Assembly: GCA_012845835.1 (NCBI GenBank)
Contig: JABAKD010000018.1
Span: 4,054,229-4,118,228, forward strand
DNA from: Undaria pinnatifida
Lineage: Eukaryota; Sar; Phaeophyceae; Laminariales; Alariaceae
Reading direction: 5' to 3'
Length of the DNA: 64,000 nt
Below are positions 47,327 to 57,799 of the stretch, one piece after another (the stretch's first letter is position 1; the number at the start of each line of letters is the position of its first letter). Below the pieces are notes generated by a model that was not told the origin of the DNA, searched no databases, and was given only the letters and a program-made list of their open reading frames with translations. The position numbers were made by a program, and so were the translations under genes.

Positions 47327-47599
47327 CTAACTGCAGTGAAGGTAAGGAGTTGTAAGGAGCCGTGCGACACGCGTGCAACATGGTGATACTCGTACTGCTG
47401 CACGTTCTTCTCGTTGCAGACGCTTGATGTATTTGATTGCACACCATGGACAGACTGTCGATCCCCCCTCGATGATCAAGATACTTTCAGGAAGATCTGT
47501 ATCGTCTAGCTCATCATGTTGCCGGGTGGGAGACGTACGATCTGCATGATCTGTGTTTCCTGGGTTGGATCTGATACAATACATGTACAGATCGCGCAC
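47327..47599 (-). CDS. Unassigned 90-residue open frame
   Basis: The minus-strand frame carries an acidic run (DELDDTDLPES), a short hydrophobic ILIIEGG stretch, a CPWC pair and a basic helix-like segment (IKYIKRLQREERAAV). The composition looks protein-like and could be one exon, but no family is recognised, no partner exon is evident, and the frame begins inside unassigned sequence. Confidence 0.15.
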   Translation of the reverse strand: MRDLYMYCIRSNPGNTDHADRTSPTRQHDELDDTDLPESILIIEGGSTVCPWCAIKYIKRLQREERAAVRVSPCCTRVARLLTTPYLHCS

Positions 47600-48544
47600 G
47601 ACATCTCACGACGGAAGCTTTGCGACGTACTCTTAAAAAAAAAAGATTATCTACTGTAGACGGTGATCTGTCAAGCTGTGTGAAACAGATTGCAATAATC
47701 GTCGATTTTTTGTCTGGATACATGGGTCGCAAAAGGGGATCTGGTCTTCTAAAATCCACTCGCGGCCGCCCCTCCCCCGGGGCAAGATTCCCGAGGTGCA
47801 GTGGACGACATCTACAGAAACGCTAACCCGGACCCAGGTAATCTTATTTGGGAGAGGGTGCGTTCCACGCTAACTTCCGTACGACGTCTCCCGGATTCCT
47901 CATTTTCCCGTAAATTCAGCCTGCGTTTGTTTCATATTGCCCGGTTTCTAACTAGGTGTCCTGTGCGGTACTCCTACCACCAAGTGCCAGATCTCGGGCG
48001 ATGGACCCCAGGCAAACCCAGCAGTGGCTATGTAAGGGTACACAACAAGCCTTCGACCGTAAACGTATGGAATGAATGAAGTTATCGTCGTCGCTAGGCC
48101 TCGCAATCAATGGAAAAATATTATACTCCACCCCATGCACGGAGGATCTATATGTAGTCAGTGGTGTCCCGCCACATTTAGTGCATGTTTGTGCACTATA
48201 GAGGGAAATACCGGCACTACAGCGGCAAGCGGCACTACTCTGGATACAGCCACTACTGGCTGTGCCAGATGCGTCTTGCTATCAAGGCACGAGGAATTAG
48301 GGCTTTGCATGTACGGAAGAAGTTTGGGGCAATAGCCCGTTGACTAATGAGATCAACCCGGGCCGTCACTTGTAGTCTTGCTGGCATAGCAATGTGGGGG
48401 CACCTTGGGTCAGCCTGCCTGTTCCCATGTGTGACATTCGATTCCATAGGCACTACAGCGGACAACCAGCACTATTCAACCGGCTCTATAGAGGAATATT
48501 TACAGCACCGCCCTTGGCCTTCCCCACGGGCAGAATATTTTTTA

Positions 48545-49440
48545 CCTGTGGTTGATTCCCGATGATATCCCAAGCACCCAAGGAGTAAGCGGAAACCCCA
48601 ACCGTCGGCTATGTGAGCACGCGCGGGCGATACCTCGTGGCAACGGCTCCGTCATGGCTTGTGTACCGGTCACTCGGCAGGCGAATGTATCCTCTAGCTG
48701 TGCACGGTGAGCACTCTGTGAAGCTGCGAAAGACACCAGGTCGGGTCACATATCCAATTTTAGTTTTCGCGGCCGGTGATATCCAAAGCACCCAACGAGC
48801 AAGCGGCAGCCCCAGCCGTCTTGTGTTCGGTCTGCATTAAGACGTCTGGGCGATGTCTCGCAACGACGGCTTTGCCGCGGCTTGTGCTGGTCACTGGTCC
48901 CTCGGCGTCGACTTTGTTGCAGCTGATGTCTGGTTGTGCGCGTGAAGCATACCAGGTCATTTTTAGTATCCAATGTTTTCGCGGCCGGTGAGTTCCAATG
49001 CACTCGTCGAGCAATGTGGAAACCTCGGGCGTCTGCCTATGTTCCCAAGTCCGGGCGAAATCTCGTGGCACTGGTCTGGCCTCGACATAACGTGTGCTAC
49101 GGTAGCCACTGGTCACTCGGCGTGCGGCTTCCTTCTGCTGCTGATATCTGGTTGTGCCGTTGTGAAGCTGATTAGGATACAAGGCCGTATACCCAATATT
49201 ATTCGTGATGGGTGATTATCCGAGGCACCCCTAGCAAGCAAAGGACAGCCTCGACACCCGGGCGGTGTCTGGTGAAAATGCCTTCGTCGGGGCTTGCGCT
49301 GGTCTCTCGGTGTGCGGGTGTCCTGGTAATCCGGGAGTGGGTGTGACTGGCTGATCTTGCTGTTCAATGTTTTGAATGGCAGCACTATGTGAAGCTGTTG
49401 AAGGATACCGGGTATATCCAAATTTAGTTCGAAAAAAGAA
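48545..49440 (+). repeat. Tandem array, about 215-bp unit, four copies
   Basis: The junction phrase CGGCCGGTGATATCCAAAGC, or a variant, recurs near 48551, 48769, 48981 and 49205, giving spacings of 212-222 bp. Units share GCACCCAACGAGCAAGCGG, CGATGTCTCG, CTGGTCACT and CTCGGCG blocks. Short frames on both strands change between units and are not genes. Confidence 0.65.
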
Positions 49441-49904
49441 AATGCCGAAATCTTTCGGTTTGATGTTCCTTTTCAAAGTGAAACCGTAACTTTTGGTGTA
49501 CTACTAAGACGTGGTACCTGGTACTCTTCGCTACTGAAATAATACTGCGCGTGCGCCGTCTATATTATTAACCGTTTGGGGTCTCGCGTACCCCGCCCAA
49601 AACAAGACACGATTGCGATTCGAATAACAGATAAGCAAGCTTGTACGAAGGGAGCACGCAACAGTTCGAGTATCGACATAAGAAAATATTCCCGCGTGTC
49701 TCGCAGACTCACTGGCAGAGTTCAGCGTATTAAACTGATTTTCGGACACTCCCTACCTCAGTCGGCAGACGGGGTTGCGTCTTGCGGCCGCCGCCGCTGC
49801 TGTATTCACTGTCGCATTTCGTTTTGGCGTTTTTTTTTTTCCGAGTCTGAAGCTCCGACGGGGTCAACACGAGACTGCTTGTGATACTGCTGCAGTACCT
49901 GTTG

Positions 49905-50205
49905 GATGTCTTTCTTCTCAACCGGTGAGTACTCCGAAGCACCCAACAAGAAGGGCAGCGAGCAAGCGATAGTCCCGGCCGTCTGCGTCCAGGCGCACCC
50001 CCGTTTGATGTCTCGTGGCGATGGCTTGGCCTGGCCTTCGGCTGTGTTCTGGTCACTCGGCGGCGTGCGGATGTACTTACTGCCAACCGGTGAATGAAAT
50101 GCGGCTTCAAGTGTTGTTGCTGTGGCGTTTAGTCTGGTTGTTTTGCAGTCAGCCCTCTGTGAAACCGTGAAGGGACACCGGTTATCCATTTTGGTTTTCA
50201 TTGTG
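49905..50205 (+). repeat. Outlying copy of the 215-bp array
   Basis: AACCGGTGAGTACTCCGAAG, then GCACCCAACAAG, GATGTCTCGTGGCGATGG and GTCACTCGGCG, match the array at 48.5-49.4 kb. A second CCGGTGA junction occurs near 50090. It is separated from the main array by about 460 bp of unrelated DNA. Confidence 0.55.
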
Positions 50206-50401
50206 TTACGAATACGAAACAGCCGAAAACATCTGTAATAATAATAGATTATTTCGGATCGGTGATCCTGCTCAAAGAGTTTTCGAAGAAATCGTCTTTT
50301 CTATTTCGCCGTTTCCCTCCCCCCTGAAATATTCGCCTTTTTTCCCCAAAGCAAGACAGGTGATGGGCGGGGTGCAGGAGCCCCTCGATGGAGGAGGGAG
50401 G

Positions 50402-50679
50402 GACGCGTGCCACGACAGAGGTGCACCACCACTCTTTTTCTGAGGTTTCCTCAATTTGAGAGCTTAAGACCTCTCCCAATAACAGATTTGGAGAATTAAG
50501 GAAACTGCCCCCGGATGAAAATTCCCAATTATTTCCAAATGGGCACACAACGAGAATCAATTTCTTCATGCCAAAAAAAAATGGTCTATATCCGACCATT
50601 TTGGGTTAAGGAGTGTCTTAAGTCATCCAGAAAACATTTCAGACAAAAAGTGCTACGAACCTCTATCGTAGCATTCGTC
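50402..50679 (+). mobile_element. MITE family 1 copy
   Basis: A 278-bp copy with ends GACGCGTGCCACGACAGAGG and the inverted CCTCTATCGTAGCATTCGTC. Core blocks CTGAGGTTTCCTCAATTTGA, GAGCTTAAGACCTCTCCCAA and TTTTGGGTTAAGGAG are clear. Confidence 0.8.
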
Positions 50680-51314
50680 GAAGGGCCTCAGAACAAAGAT
50701 CATGATAGTTAGGTGGACCCCCACCCTAGCTTGCGTCGCAGGCATGTCCACAGCCGAGGCGAGGGTCAGTGGTGTGACGCCCTTGGTAGCGGCAACCGAG
50801 CGGTGCCACGATGATGGTACAAATAAATAGCGTAACAGCAGTGGCCTTCGTTCAATACATCATGGGACTTCACTTAAAAACCTCTTTTGTCCCTCTCCCA
50901 AACACCGACCACACGAGGGAGAACGATTAATTGTCTCTGTCAATAGAAAGAAGCGCGATCCGATTAACGATGCAATGGCCTAGGCATATATAATATATAC
51001 CACCTACCTGGTAGTCCAGCGAATTATTTTACAAAAAGAAAGCACATTATTATTTATTTACAGTATCACGCGTATCAAGGCCCATTTTGCGTTGCCGGTA
51101 ACCATGCTCCCATTAGTAGCGGCGACACATGCCATGGTGGTAGTAGAGGTGAACGGGTCCCGCATTGTTATTAAACTCGTACCAGGTACTATCTATGATG
51201 ATACCGTGGAGATGCCCCCCCCTTTTTCTCTGGGGTTCCTAATTTCGGGAGCTGCTCTGTGTTCTCCACCCCCCCAAAAAAAAAGAAAAAGTCGAGGAAA
51301 ATTGTCTGAGGCTC

Positions 51315-51405
51315 CTCGCCCCTTGAGAGCCCCAAATCCCTCCCTGTACTTTGTATTCAAGTAGTGTTGTTCCCAAAAAAGGTTTCCAGTTGTGAAGGCG
51401 TTAAG
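51315..51405 (+). repeat. Short dispersed repeat (relatives at 15.5 and 57.0 kb)
   Basis: AGAGCCCCAAATCCCTCCCT, then TTCAAGTAGTG, TTTCCAGTTGTGAAGGCG and TTAA, match 57005-57092 and 15530-15612. It may be the remnant of a further MITE. Confidence 0.5.
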
Positions 51406-51680
51406 GAAAGCTCTATACCTCGCCGAAAATGTTGATTTTCGATAATAATAACGAAGGTGCGACTTAACTCGATGAAGATATCATGGTGTAGGTGTTGAGG
51501 AATTATAGGGGTATTAGTCCGTTTGACCACTTGCAAAAGGTTAACCGATAGCTTACCCAAACTAAGCCTTATACGGGTATAACATAACTGGTAGGTACGA
51601 AACTCAAAAAAAAATAACAAACTAACAGAGTAACAAAAAAATAAAATAAAATGGCATTTCAGCGATATTGAGTTCAAAAG

Positions 51681-52069
51681 GACGCATGCTACGATAGAGG
51701 GAGCATTTTTGGTTTGTGGTTTTCTGAATGACGGAGCTCCATGACCCGAAATCGCCGTAAATACGCCATTTTGTTTTTTTTGCGTGATTCTCGTTTTGAG
51801 CACCTAGGCCATGAGGGTTTTTCATCCGGTAGGTAGCAGTTTTATTTTATAAAAATATTTCAAGGACGTCAGCCGTGAGTTCGACGAATTTCGGGTCAAT
51901 ACTCATCTTTGCAAGCTCTGTTGTTGGTACTTGTAATATACTATGTGGGTGAGTTTTTCATAATTGTCCCCAAAACAGCTTTTTTTGAGAGAGGCTTTCT
52001 TACTTCAAGCTCCCCAATCGAGGAGAGCATCAGAAAGAAAAGTGGTGCACCTCTATTGTATCACGCGTC
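51681..52069 (-). mobile_element. MITE family 1 copy carrying a 100-bp insert
   Basis: The ends are GACGCATGCTACGATAGAGG and the inverted CCTCTATTGTATCACGCGTC, bounded by a perfect 5-bp AAAAG (51676-51680 and 52070-52074). At 389 bp it is about 110 bp longer than other copies because a dispersed repeat (about 51868-51957), also found near 33010-33115, lies inside it. Confidence 0.8.
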
Positions 52070-52369
52070 AAAAGGAGTCCTGAAACTCAGGAAAGATGTT
52101 CACCACACAAAGCAGTGCTATATCTTGTCGTATAGCCCGCATCCGAGTTATGGTGTGTCTTCTGTATGCGTTATTTGTGTAAGCAATAGACAAACCGTCA
52201 GGGATCCTCAAGGCACATATAGTTACGTTCGTCCGTCCGGCCGCAGCACTACTAATCTGCGAATACCGCTTACTACATACCTCACCCGGACGCGCGCTGC
52301 GGTACGGATTCCCCATTTCTTCTTCTGAGACTCCTGACTTGGCGTGATAGAGGGGGCCCTATCCCCCAT

Positions 52370-52970
52370 ATCCATCAACGACTTGGAGAAAAGAAAAATT
52401 CAAGTTTATTAAGTCCAATACACAATCCGATGGAGATACAATACAAAGAATCTGATAGTCGTAGGTATCTAAATATCAAACAATAAATAGTAATATACAC
52501 ATCGGATTTATATAAAGATATCCGGCCCATCCATGCCACTATCTACCGCAGCTGAGGCTGCGCACGCTTTTTTGGTTTCTGGAGAAACGCTCCTCGCGTT
52601 AGGAACTCTACATCCCATCCAACAAAGGGATAAAAAAAGGTATCCGACGCATCCTACCGTGGTGGAGGCTGCGCACCGTTTTTTCTTCTGAAGAGGCTCC
52701 TCACGTGAGCTTTATATGCCCCACCCAAGCTCTGCTGTTGAGTACACATCCGACACGTGCAACCCGATCAATAGACCCATGGGGCTAGCTAGCTAGCTCG
52801 CTAGGCACGGCGTACGTACAAAAAGAACAGAATGCAGTCGAAACATGGCCAGCGTTCCGACGATTTGGCGTTATGCAAGGAGCCCCGTCTTTAAAAAAAA
52901 AAGCTTCAGCGAGGAAACGCGCCATCTCTACCGCAGCACGCGTCATCGAGTACTAGTATATAGTTGAAAA
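52370..52970. repeat. Fragments related to MITE family 1
   Basis: Two segments (near 52530-52610 and 52645-52720) share CTACCG, GAGGCTGCGCAC and a CTCCTC block. A third (about 52855-52935) carries TTCCGACGATTTGGCGTTAT, GGAGCCCCGTCTTT and CTCTACCGCAGCACGCGTC. They are truncated or strongly diverged family-1 pieces; a short unrelated AT-rich stretch precedes them. Confidence 0.45.
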
Positions 52971-52974
52971 AAAA

Positions 52975-53185
52975 AAACACTCCAGCTGTGAGATCGAAGA
53001 ATTCGTCGAAACTCATCTTTGCAAGCTGTGTGTGATACTCCGATCGCGCGTATTACTGCGTGTGTGTCATCATGAAGGATATAGGTCGGCGACTCTCCCC
53101 TTGGAAGTACTGTATGTAGCTTGTACCAGGGTCAACAGGGTGATGTTAGTCCGTCTGTGCGCGGAAACTATAAAACCCATTGAAT
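52975..53185 (+). repeat. Best preserved copy of the GTGAGATCGAAG dispersed family
   Basis: It runs CCAGCTGTGAGATCGAAGAA, CGAAACTCATCTTTGCAAGC, TGATACTCCGATCGCGC, AAGGATATAGGTCGGCGACT and AACAGGGTGATGTTAGTC, linking the parts found separately at 8.6, 22.5 and 47.1 kb. No inverted repeats or protein are evident. Confidence 0.6.
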
Positions 53186-53298
53186 CGCTGACCCCAGTGA
53201 CAAAAACTCTGGTACTCCAAACCGCAACCCCTAACACTCAAGCCATTCCACGGCAGGGGGTGCAGCAGATTCTAAGAATTTTCTGGGCTCTCCTAGCA

Positions 53299-53574
53299 AC
53301 GCATGCTACGATAGCAGTAGGTGCACCACTTCTTTTCCCCTGAGGTTCCTCAATTTGGGACCTTAAGACCTGTCTTAAACCCGAAAACCGACTTGAATAT
53401 TTGAAGAAAAAAAAAACTGAAACCGGATTCAAGTATCCCGTGGCCTGGGTACACGACGAGAATCATGCAAAAACTAAGGGGGCGTATTTTCCGACGATTT
53501 TGGGTTAAGGAGCCCCGTCATTCAGAAAGCCATTTTCTCAGACGAAAAACGCCACCTCATTCCTAGCACGCGTC
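53299..53574 (+). mobile_element. MITE family 1 copy
   Basis: A 276-bp copy: ACGCATGCTACGATAGCAG at the left, CCTAGCACGCGTC at the right, with GAGGTTCCTCAATTTGGGAC, CCGACGATTTTGGGTTAAGG and CCCGTCATTCAGAAAG in between. Confidence 0.75.
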
Positions 53575-53695
53575 TAACATGAGGAGCTATAGCTCAATAT
53601 CTCACCGTCACCCGAAATATTACTTCGAAGGCATTCGTTCGCGCAAAATCCGACCGGACACTTCTTCTATGCGCTACATACAAGTAGTCCTAAAA

Positions 53696-53977
53696 GACAC
53701 GCGCGACGATAGAGATGCACCACGAAGTGCTTTTCTTTATGAGGTTCCTCAATTTCGGAGCTTGAAGACCTGCCCAAAAAAAAACGGATAAATTTGGACA
53801 AAAATAAAACTGCTACCGTACCGCCCGGATGAAGAGCCCCATGGCCTAGCTAGCTAGGTACACGACGAGAATCACGCAAAAAAAAAAATGCGTGTTTCCG
53901 ACGATTTTGGGTTAAGGTGCCCCGTCATTCAGAAATAATGTATCACGAAAAGTGATACCTCTACCGTAGCATGCGTC
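53696..53977 (+). mobile_element. MITE family 1 copy with 5-bp target duplication
   Basis: A 282-bp copy with ends GACACGCGCGACGATAGAGA and the inverted CCTCTACCGTAGCATGCGTC, flanked by perfect TAAAA on both sides (53691-53695 and 53978-53982). The core is well preserved. Confidence 0.8.
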
Positions 53978-54262
53978 TAAAACTAATACGCTCGTGAAAA
54001 TATCAGACTCGCCGATGATAGTTCCTCGCTTAAAGGAGGCCACAACCGATCAGAAGGTCAGAAACCTCCTGGTGATCCAAAAAGTGCAACCCAAGCCACC
54101 GCAAACAGTGATGCCTCTACCGTAGCATGCGTCTAAAACTAATACGCTCGTAAAAATATCAGACTCGCCGGTGATAGTTCCTCGCTTAAAGGAGGCCACA
54201 ACCGATCAGAAGGTCAGAAACCTCCTGGTGATCCAAAAAGTGCAACCCAAGCCACCGCAAAC
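53951..54262 (+). repeat. 156-bp tandem duplication including a MITE end
   Basis: 53951-54106 and 54107-54262 are nearly identical. Each starts with the last 27 bp of a family-1 MITE (AGTGATACCTCTACCGTAGC...) and continues into about 129 bp of flanking DNA ending in CCACCGCAAACA. The duplication must postdate the MITE insertion. Confidence 0.85.
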
Positions 54263-54435
54263 ACGTCTTCCGACGGGAGAGGCCACCGCGGAAACAGACA
54301 GCACTCACAGCAACGAAGATGGCGACATCAACTACCAGTTAATACTTCGAGACCAAGACTACGGCCGGCAGGGGGAGGGGGGGAGGGCAGAGGGCCATAC
54401 CTGGTCTTTTTTGTAGTGGCTCAGGAACCACTAGC

Positions 54436-54690
54436 GACGCGTGCTACGATAGAGGTGCACCACGTTTTTTCTGAGGTTCCTCGATTTTCGGAGCTTAAGA
54501 TCTCTCCTCCGAAAAACCGATTCGGAGCAAAACAAAACTGCTTCCGGATGAAAAATCCCATGGCCTAGGTACACAACTATAATCATGCAAAACAAAATAG
54601 TCTATTTCCGACGATTTTGGGTTAAGGAGCACCGTCTCATTCATAAAAAAAAAACAGTCAAAAAGTGCAACCTCTATCGTAGCATGCGTC
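54436..54690 (+). mobile_element. MITE family 1 copy with 4-bp target duplication
   Basis: A 255-bp copy with near-perfect ends GACGCGTGCTACGATAGAGG and CCTCTATCGTAGCATGCGTC, flanked by TAGC (54432-54435 and 54691-54694). Among the best preserved copies here and a good reference for the family. Confidence 0.85.
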
Positions 54691-55124
54691 TAGCAACAGC
54701 GCGAGCGACTACCCTACACTCCTTCCTCGCAAGCGTTTACTGCATGCGTGCACTAAGCACATATGCCTTCGTACGCAAGTCTTACGCTTTGGCGTGCACT
54801 TTATCTTGCTCGATATTATGCACCGCCGTTATGGAACGACGACGCTGCTCCAACAAAATGAAAGACAAAAGGTCCGGCGCATTCGTGGCGCTGAATGGGG
54901 TACAGGGCCGCTCTCGTGCTCTAGTAGTCCAAAATCTCGTGAAAATAAATAGCGAAAATGGGGCTATGGTACCCCACCCTTGGCATAGCCCGGGTCCGCA
55001 GGGGAAGTCAGGCGTGCGCAAGCTCCGAAGGGCTCTTTCTGTAACGGCTGCCATAACGAACATAGGCACACACGACCCCTCATTCCCAAGACCGTGGGAA
55101 GCGAACAATTCCGTAGCCCGTCCC

Positions 55125-55245
55125 ATTGGACGCCCCATGGGATGTCCCAAGCAATGTCCCATGGAATGTCCCATGGGACGCCCCATGGGATGTCCCAAGC
55201 GATGTCCCATGGGATGTCCCATGGGATGTCCAATGGTACCCGGGA
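55125..55245. repeat. Minisatellite of CCCATGGGATGT units
   Basis: About ten 12-bp units (ATGGGATGTCCC and variants). Being a multiple of three it leaves frames open on both strands, giving Met-Gly-Cys-Pro-type or Gly-His-Pro-Met-type repeats. Many CCATGG palindromes result. Confidence 0.85.
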
Positions 55246-55573
55246 AGAAGTCTTGCAAGAGGATTTCATGTGACGTCTTATGGGGCTTCCCATGGGACTT
55301 CTGTGCACCCACGGAATTTACCTCCAAGTTTTCGAGAGGAAATCCAACGTCATGGGTGGGATGTGTACTAAGCCGTTCCGTAACAACTGCAGCAGCAAGC
55401 AGTAAGCGCACCGAAACTGATGCTCTCGCTAACTTTATCGACGCCACCACAACACTCTCCCGTCCTGCCCACTGGGTACCTCTTAACGCTCCCCCCCCTC
55501 CCTCCCCTTCCGCCCTCTGCCTCCCACCCCTACCACCTCCGAGCAAGGCTACGGTAGCGGGGGGGGGGGGGGG

Positions 55574-55659
55574 GAGGGGTGTGTGCTCGTGATCGTGCAT
55601 GGAACTAGTCTTTGGGGAGGGGTGTGTGCTCGTGATCGTGCATGGAACTAGTCTTTGGG
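55574..55659 (+). repeat. 43-bp direct duplication
   Basis: Two identical tandem copies of a 43-bp unit starting GAGGGGTGTGTGCTCGTGAT. It lies immediately after a poly-G run, suggesting a recent slippage or repair event. Confidence 0.9.
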
Positions 55660-56122
55660 ACATAAACCTTTGCATCCCTAACAAGCCGGGACGGGGCCGG
55701 GGTTTTCGCCTGCCATCCAGAAACTGCTTGCACCAAGCGAGAGCATCGCCGGGAGGCATTTGCATGGGGGAAGGGGGACGCTTGGACCCATGCCGACCAT
55801 GAGGGCAGTCCACACTGTCTTGAAGTTTCTTACCTTACTCTCGGAAGAGCTCTGTATAACCCACCCGAAACCTGATCGTGAGAAACAGCAATGGAAGTTT
55901 CGCAACCTGGCGAATGCCACCAATCGTACAAAATATACAAGAGGTTCTCCGACGACACTGGGTGGATAGATCCCACGTTGGGGAGAGCCTCGTCACACGA
56001 AATGCTTTTGCGGCCCAAAGTGCTACCAGGTACCTCTTAACACAGGTGCTACGGCAGGGGGTGCAGCACTTTTGTTTTGCCGAGGCTTCGTGACAACTTA
56101 AGGGGCTCTATACCTGACCCAC

Positions 56123-56388
56123 GACGCGTGCTACGATAGAAGTGCTGCTCCAATTTTTTTCGGAGGCCTTCCTCAACTTGAGAGCTTAAGACCTCTCCCC
56201 ACGAACCGAGATGGAGAAAAATGAAACTCCGCTACGTACCGGATGAAAAAATCCCATGGCCTAGGTATACAAAACGAGAATCATGCAATAAAAATGGCCA
56301 ATTTCCGACGATTTTGGGTCAAAGAGCCCCGTCATTCAGAAAACAATTTCAGACGAAAAGTGGCATCTCTCTCGTACTTGCATTCGTC
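56123..56388 (+). mobile_element. MITE family 1 copy with 4-bp target duplication
   Basis: A 266-bp copy flanked by CCAC (56119-56122 and 56389-56392). The left end is GACGCGTGCTACGATAGAAG; the right end, GCATCTCTCTCGTACTTGCA then TTCGTC, is more diverged. Internal blocks are standard. Confidence 0.8.
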
Positions 56389-56532
56389 CCACAAAATCAT
56401 TTTTTTTTAGTAAACTGAAAGCGCAACCGGATGAACAAAACCCATGGCCCAGCTGAAGCTAGGTATGCAAAAAACATGAACAAACGAAAAACATCTTGCA
56501 AACCGAGAACAGCATTCCTACCATTGAACACA

Positions 56533-56815
56533 CGCCACGCACGGCAGGGGGGGGGGGTGCACCCCTTCTTTTTTCTCATAAAAGGTTCCTCAATTCGGGA
56601 GCTCAAGATCTCTCCCTGAAAAAAAAACTGATTCGGAGAAAAAAATAAAAACTGCTCGTACACCGGGGATAAACAATCCCATATGGCCCGCCTAGGTGCA
56701 CAACGAGAATCATGCAACAAAGCAAAATTGGCCGATTTCCGACGATTTTGGGTTAAGGAGCACCGTCGCTCAGAAAAACATTTCACACGAAAAGTGCTAC
56801 CTCTATCGTAGCGTA
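56533..56815 (+). mobile_element. MITE family 1 copy, diverged left end
   Basis: The left end (ACGCACGGCAGGG) is altered by a G run, but the interior (GGTTCCTCAATTCGGGAGCT, TTTCCGACGATTTTGGGTTA) and the right end (GTGCTACCTCTATCGTAGCG) are typical. Boundaries are approximate. Confidence 0.65.
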
Positions 56816-57004
56816 TTTTTGCCTATGCGGGGTCAAAAGAGGCCCTACATTCAGAGAATAATGTTAGGCACGATCAACGCCAGTGATACCTCGCCATCGT
56901 AGAGCGTGTCACAGCATCCCAAGAACCAGCAGCGGAGTCGTAGTGCGGGGTCAACTTTTAGGGGGCGCACGAGGTACAACATCGTCTCCAAAAATTTTAA
57001 CATG

Positions 57005-57360
57005 AACCCCTTTAGAGCTCCAAAACCCCTCCCTATACATATTCCAAGTGATTTTCCCCAAGAACAGCTTTCCAGTCGTAAAGGCGTTAACCTTCTAAGG
57101 CATGTTACGGCAGGCGTGTACCCGATATGTTATTGAGGCTCCGCACCCGAGTTCTATGGTTTTGAAAAAAAAAACAGCCAAAAACTGACTTTTTGGGAAA
57201 AGGTGACCATGCAACCCGACGAAACAACCCCATGGGCCTAGGAACACAACGGAAAGAATGTTGCAAAACGAGAAGACTATATTGGACATTTCGTGGAGCT
57301 CCCCCGTCGTTCAGATACAAAGTTAGCCAAAAACGTGTGCTACTTCTGCCGTGACACGCA
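57005..57360 (+). repeat. Short dispersed repeat followed by a diverged MITE family 1 copy
   Basis: About 57005-57092 matches the repeat at 51.3 kb. About 57097-57360 is a weak family-1 copy with CATGTTACGGCAGGCGTG at one end and GTGTGCTACTTCTGCCGTGA at the other, plus CCCATGGGCCTAGGAACACA inside. Confidence 0.5.
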
Positions 57361-57576
57361 CCTTCCGTGTTTTTCTGTATCGCCGCGGCATGCACCGCCG
57401 ACGCGAAATCGTTCGTTACCCTGCGTCAACAACATACACCTGGCGTTATTTTTTAAGTCCGTTTTTGAGCCAAGTACAGAGCCACTCACGTGACTGACCG
57501 ATACGTGCTCGGTATAATACTATAAAACCGTAGCCTTGGTCCCCTGCCCCCTCCTCCCTCCCCTCCCCCCCCGCCG

Positions 57577-57788
57577 CCGCCCTCCCTCCCTCCCTCCCTC
57601 CCTCCCTCCCTCCCTCCCTCCCTCCCTCCCTCCCCCACTCCCTCCCTCCCTCCCTCCCTCCCTCCCTCCCTCCCTCCCTCCCTCCCTCCCTCCCTCCCTC
57701 CCTCCCTCCCTCCCTCCCTCCCTCCCTCCCTCCCTCCCTCCCTCCCTCCCTCCCTCCCTCCCTCCCTCCCTCCCTCCCTCCCTCCCTC
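57577..57788. repeat. Long CCCT tetranucleotide microsatellite
   Basis: About 210 bp of CCCT units with one main interruption near 57631. The complementary strand is GGGA repeated, so G-quadruplex or triplex/i-motif structures are plausible. The Glu-Gly-Arg and Pro-Leu-Ser frames through it are artefacts. Confidence 0.95.
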
Positions 57789-57799
57789 AATCCGTCCCT

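Larger units (their letters stand above)
54700..55850. other. GC-rich stretch open on both strands; no gene called
   Basis: A 335-residue plus-strand frame (54585-55592) and a 343-residue minus-strand frame (55813-54782) overlap almost fully. The plus frame starts inside a MITE. Both cross a 12-bp minisatellite and a poly-G/C tract near 55561-55574, and neither contains a recognised domain. Biased composition can keep both strands open, so neither is called as a gene. Confidence 0.3.
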
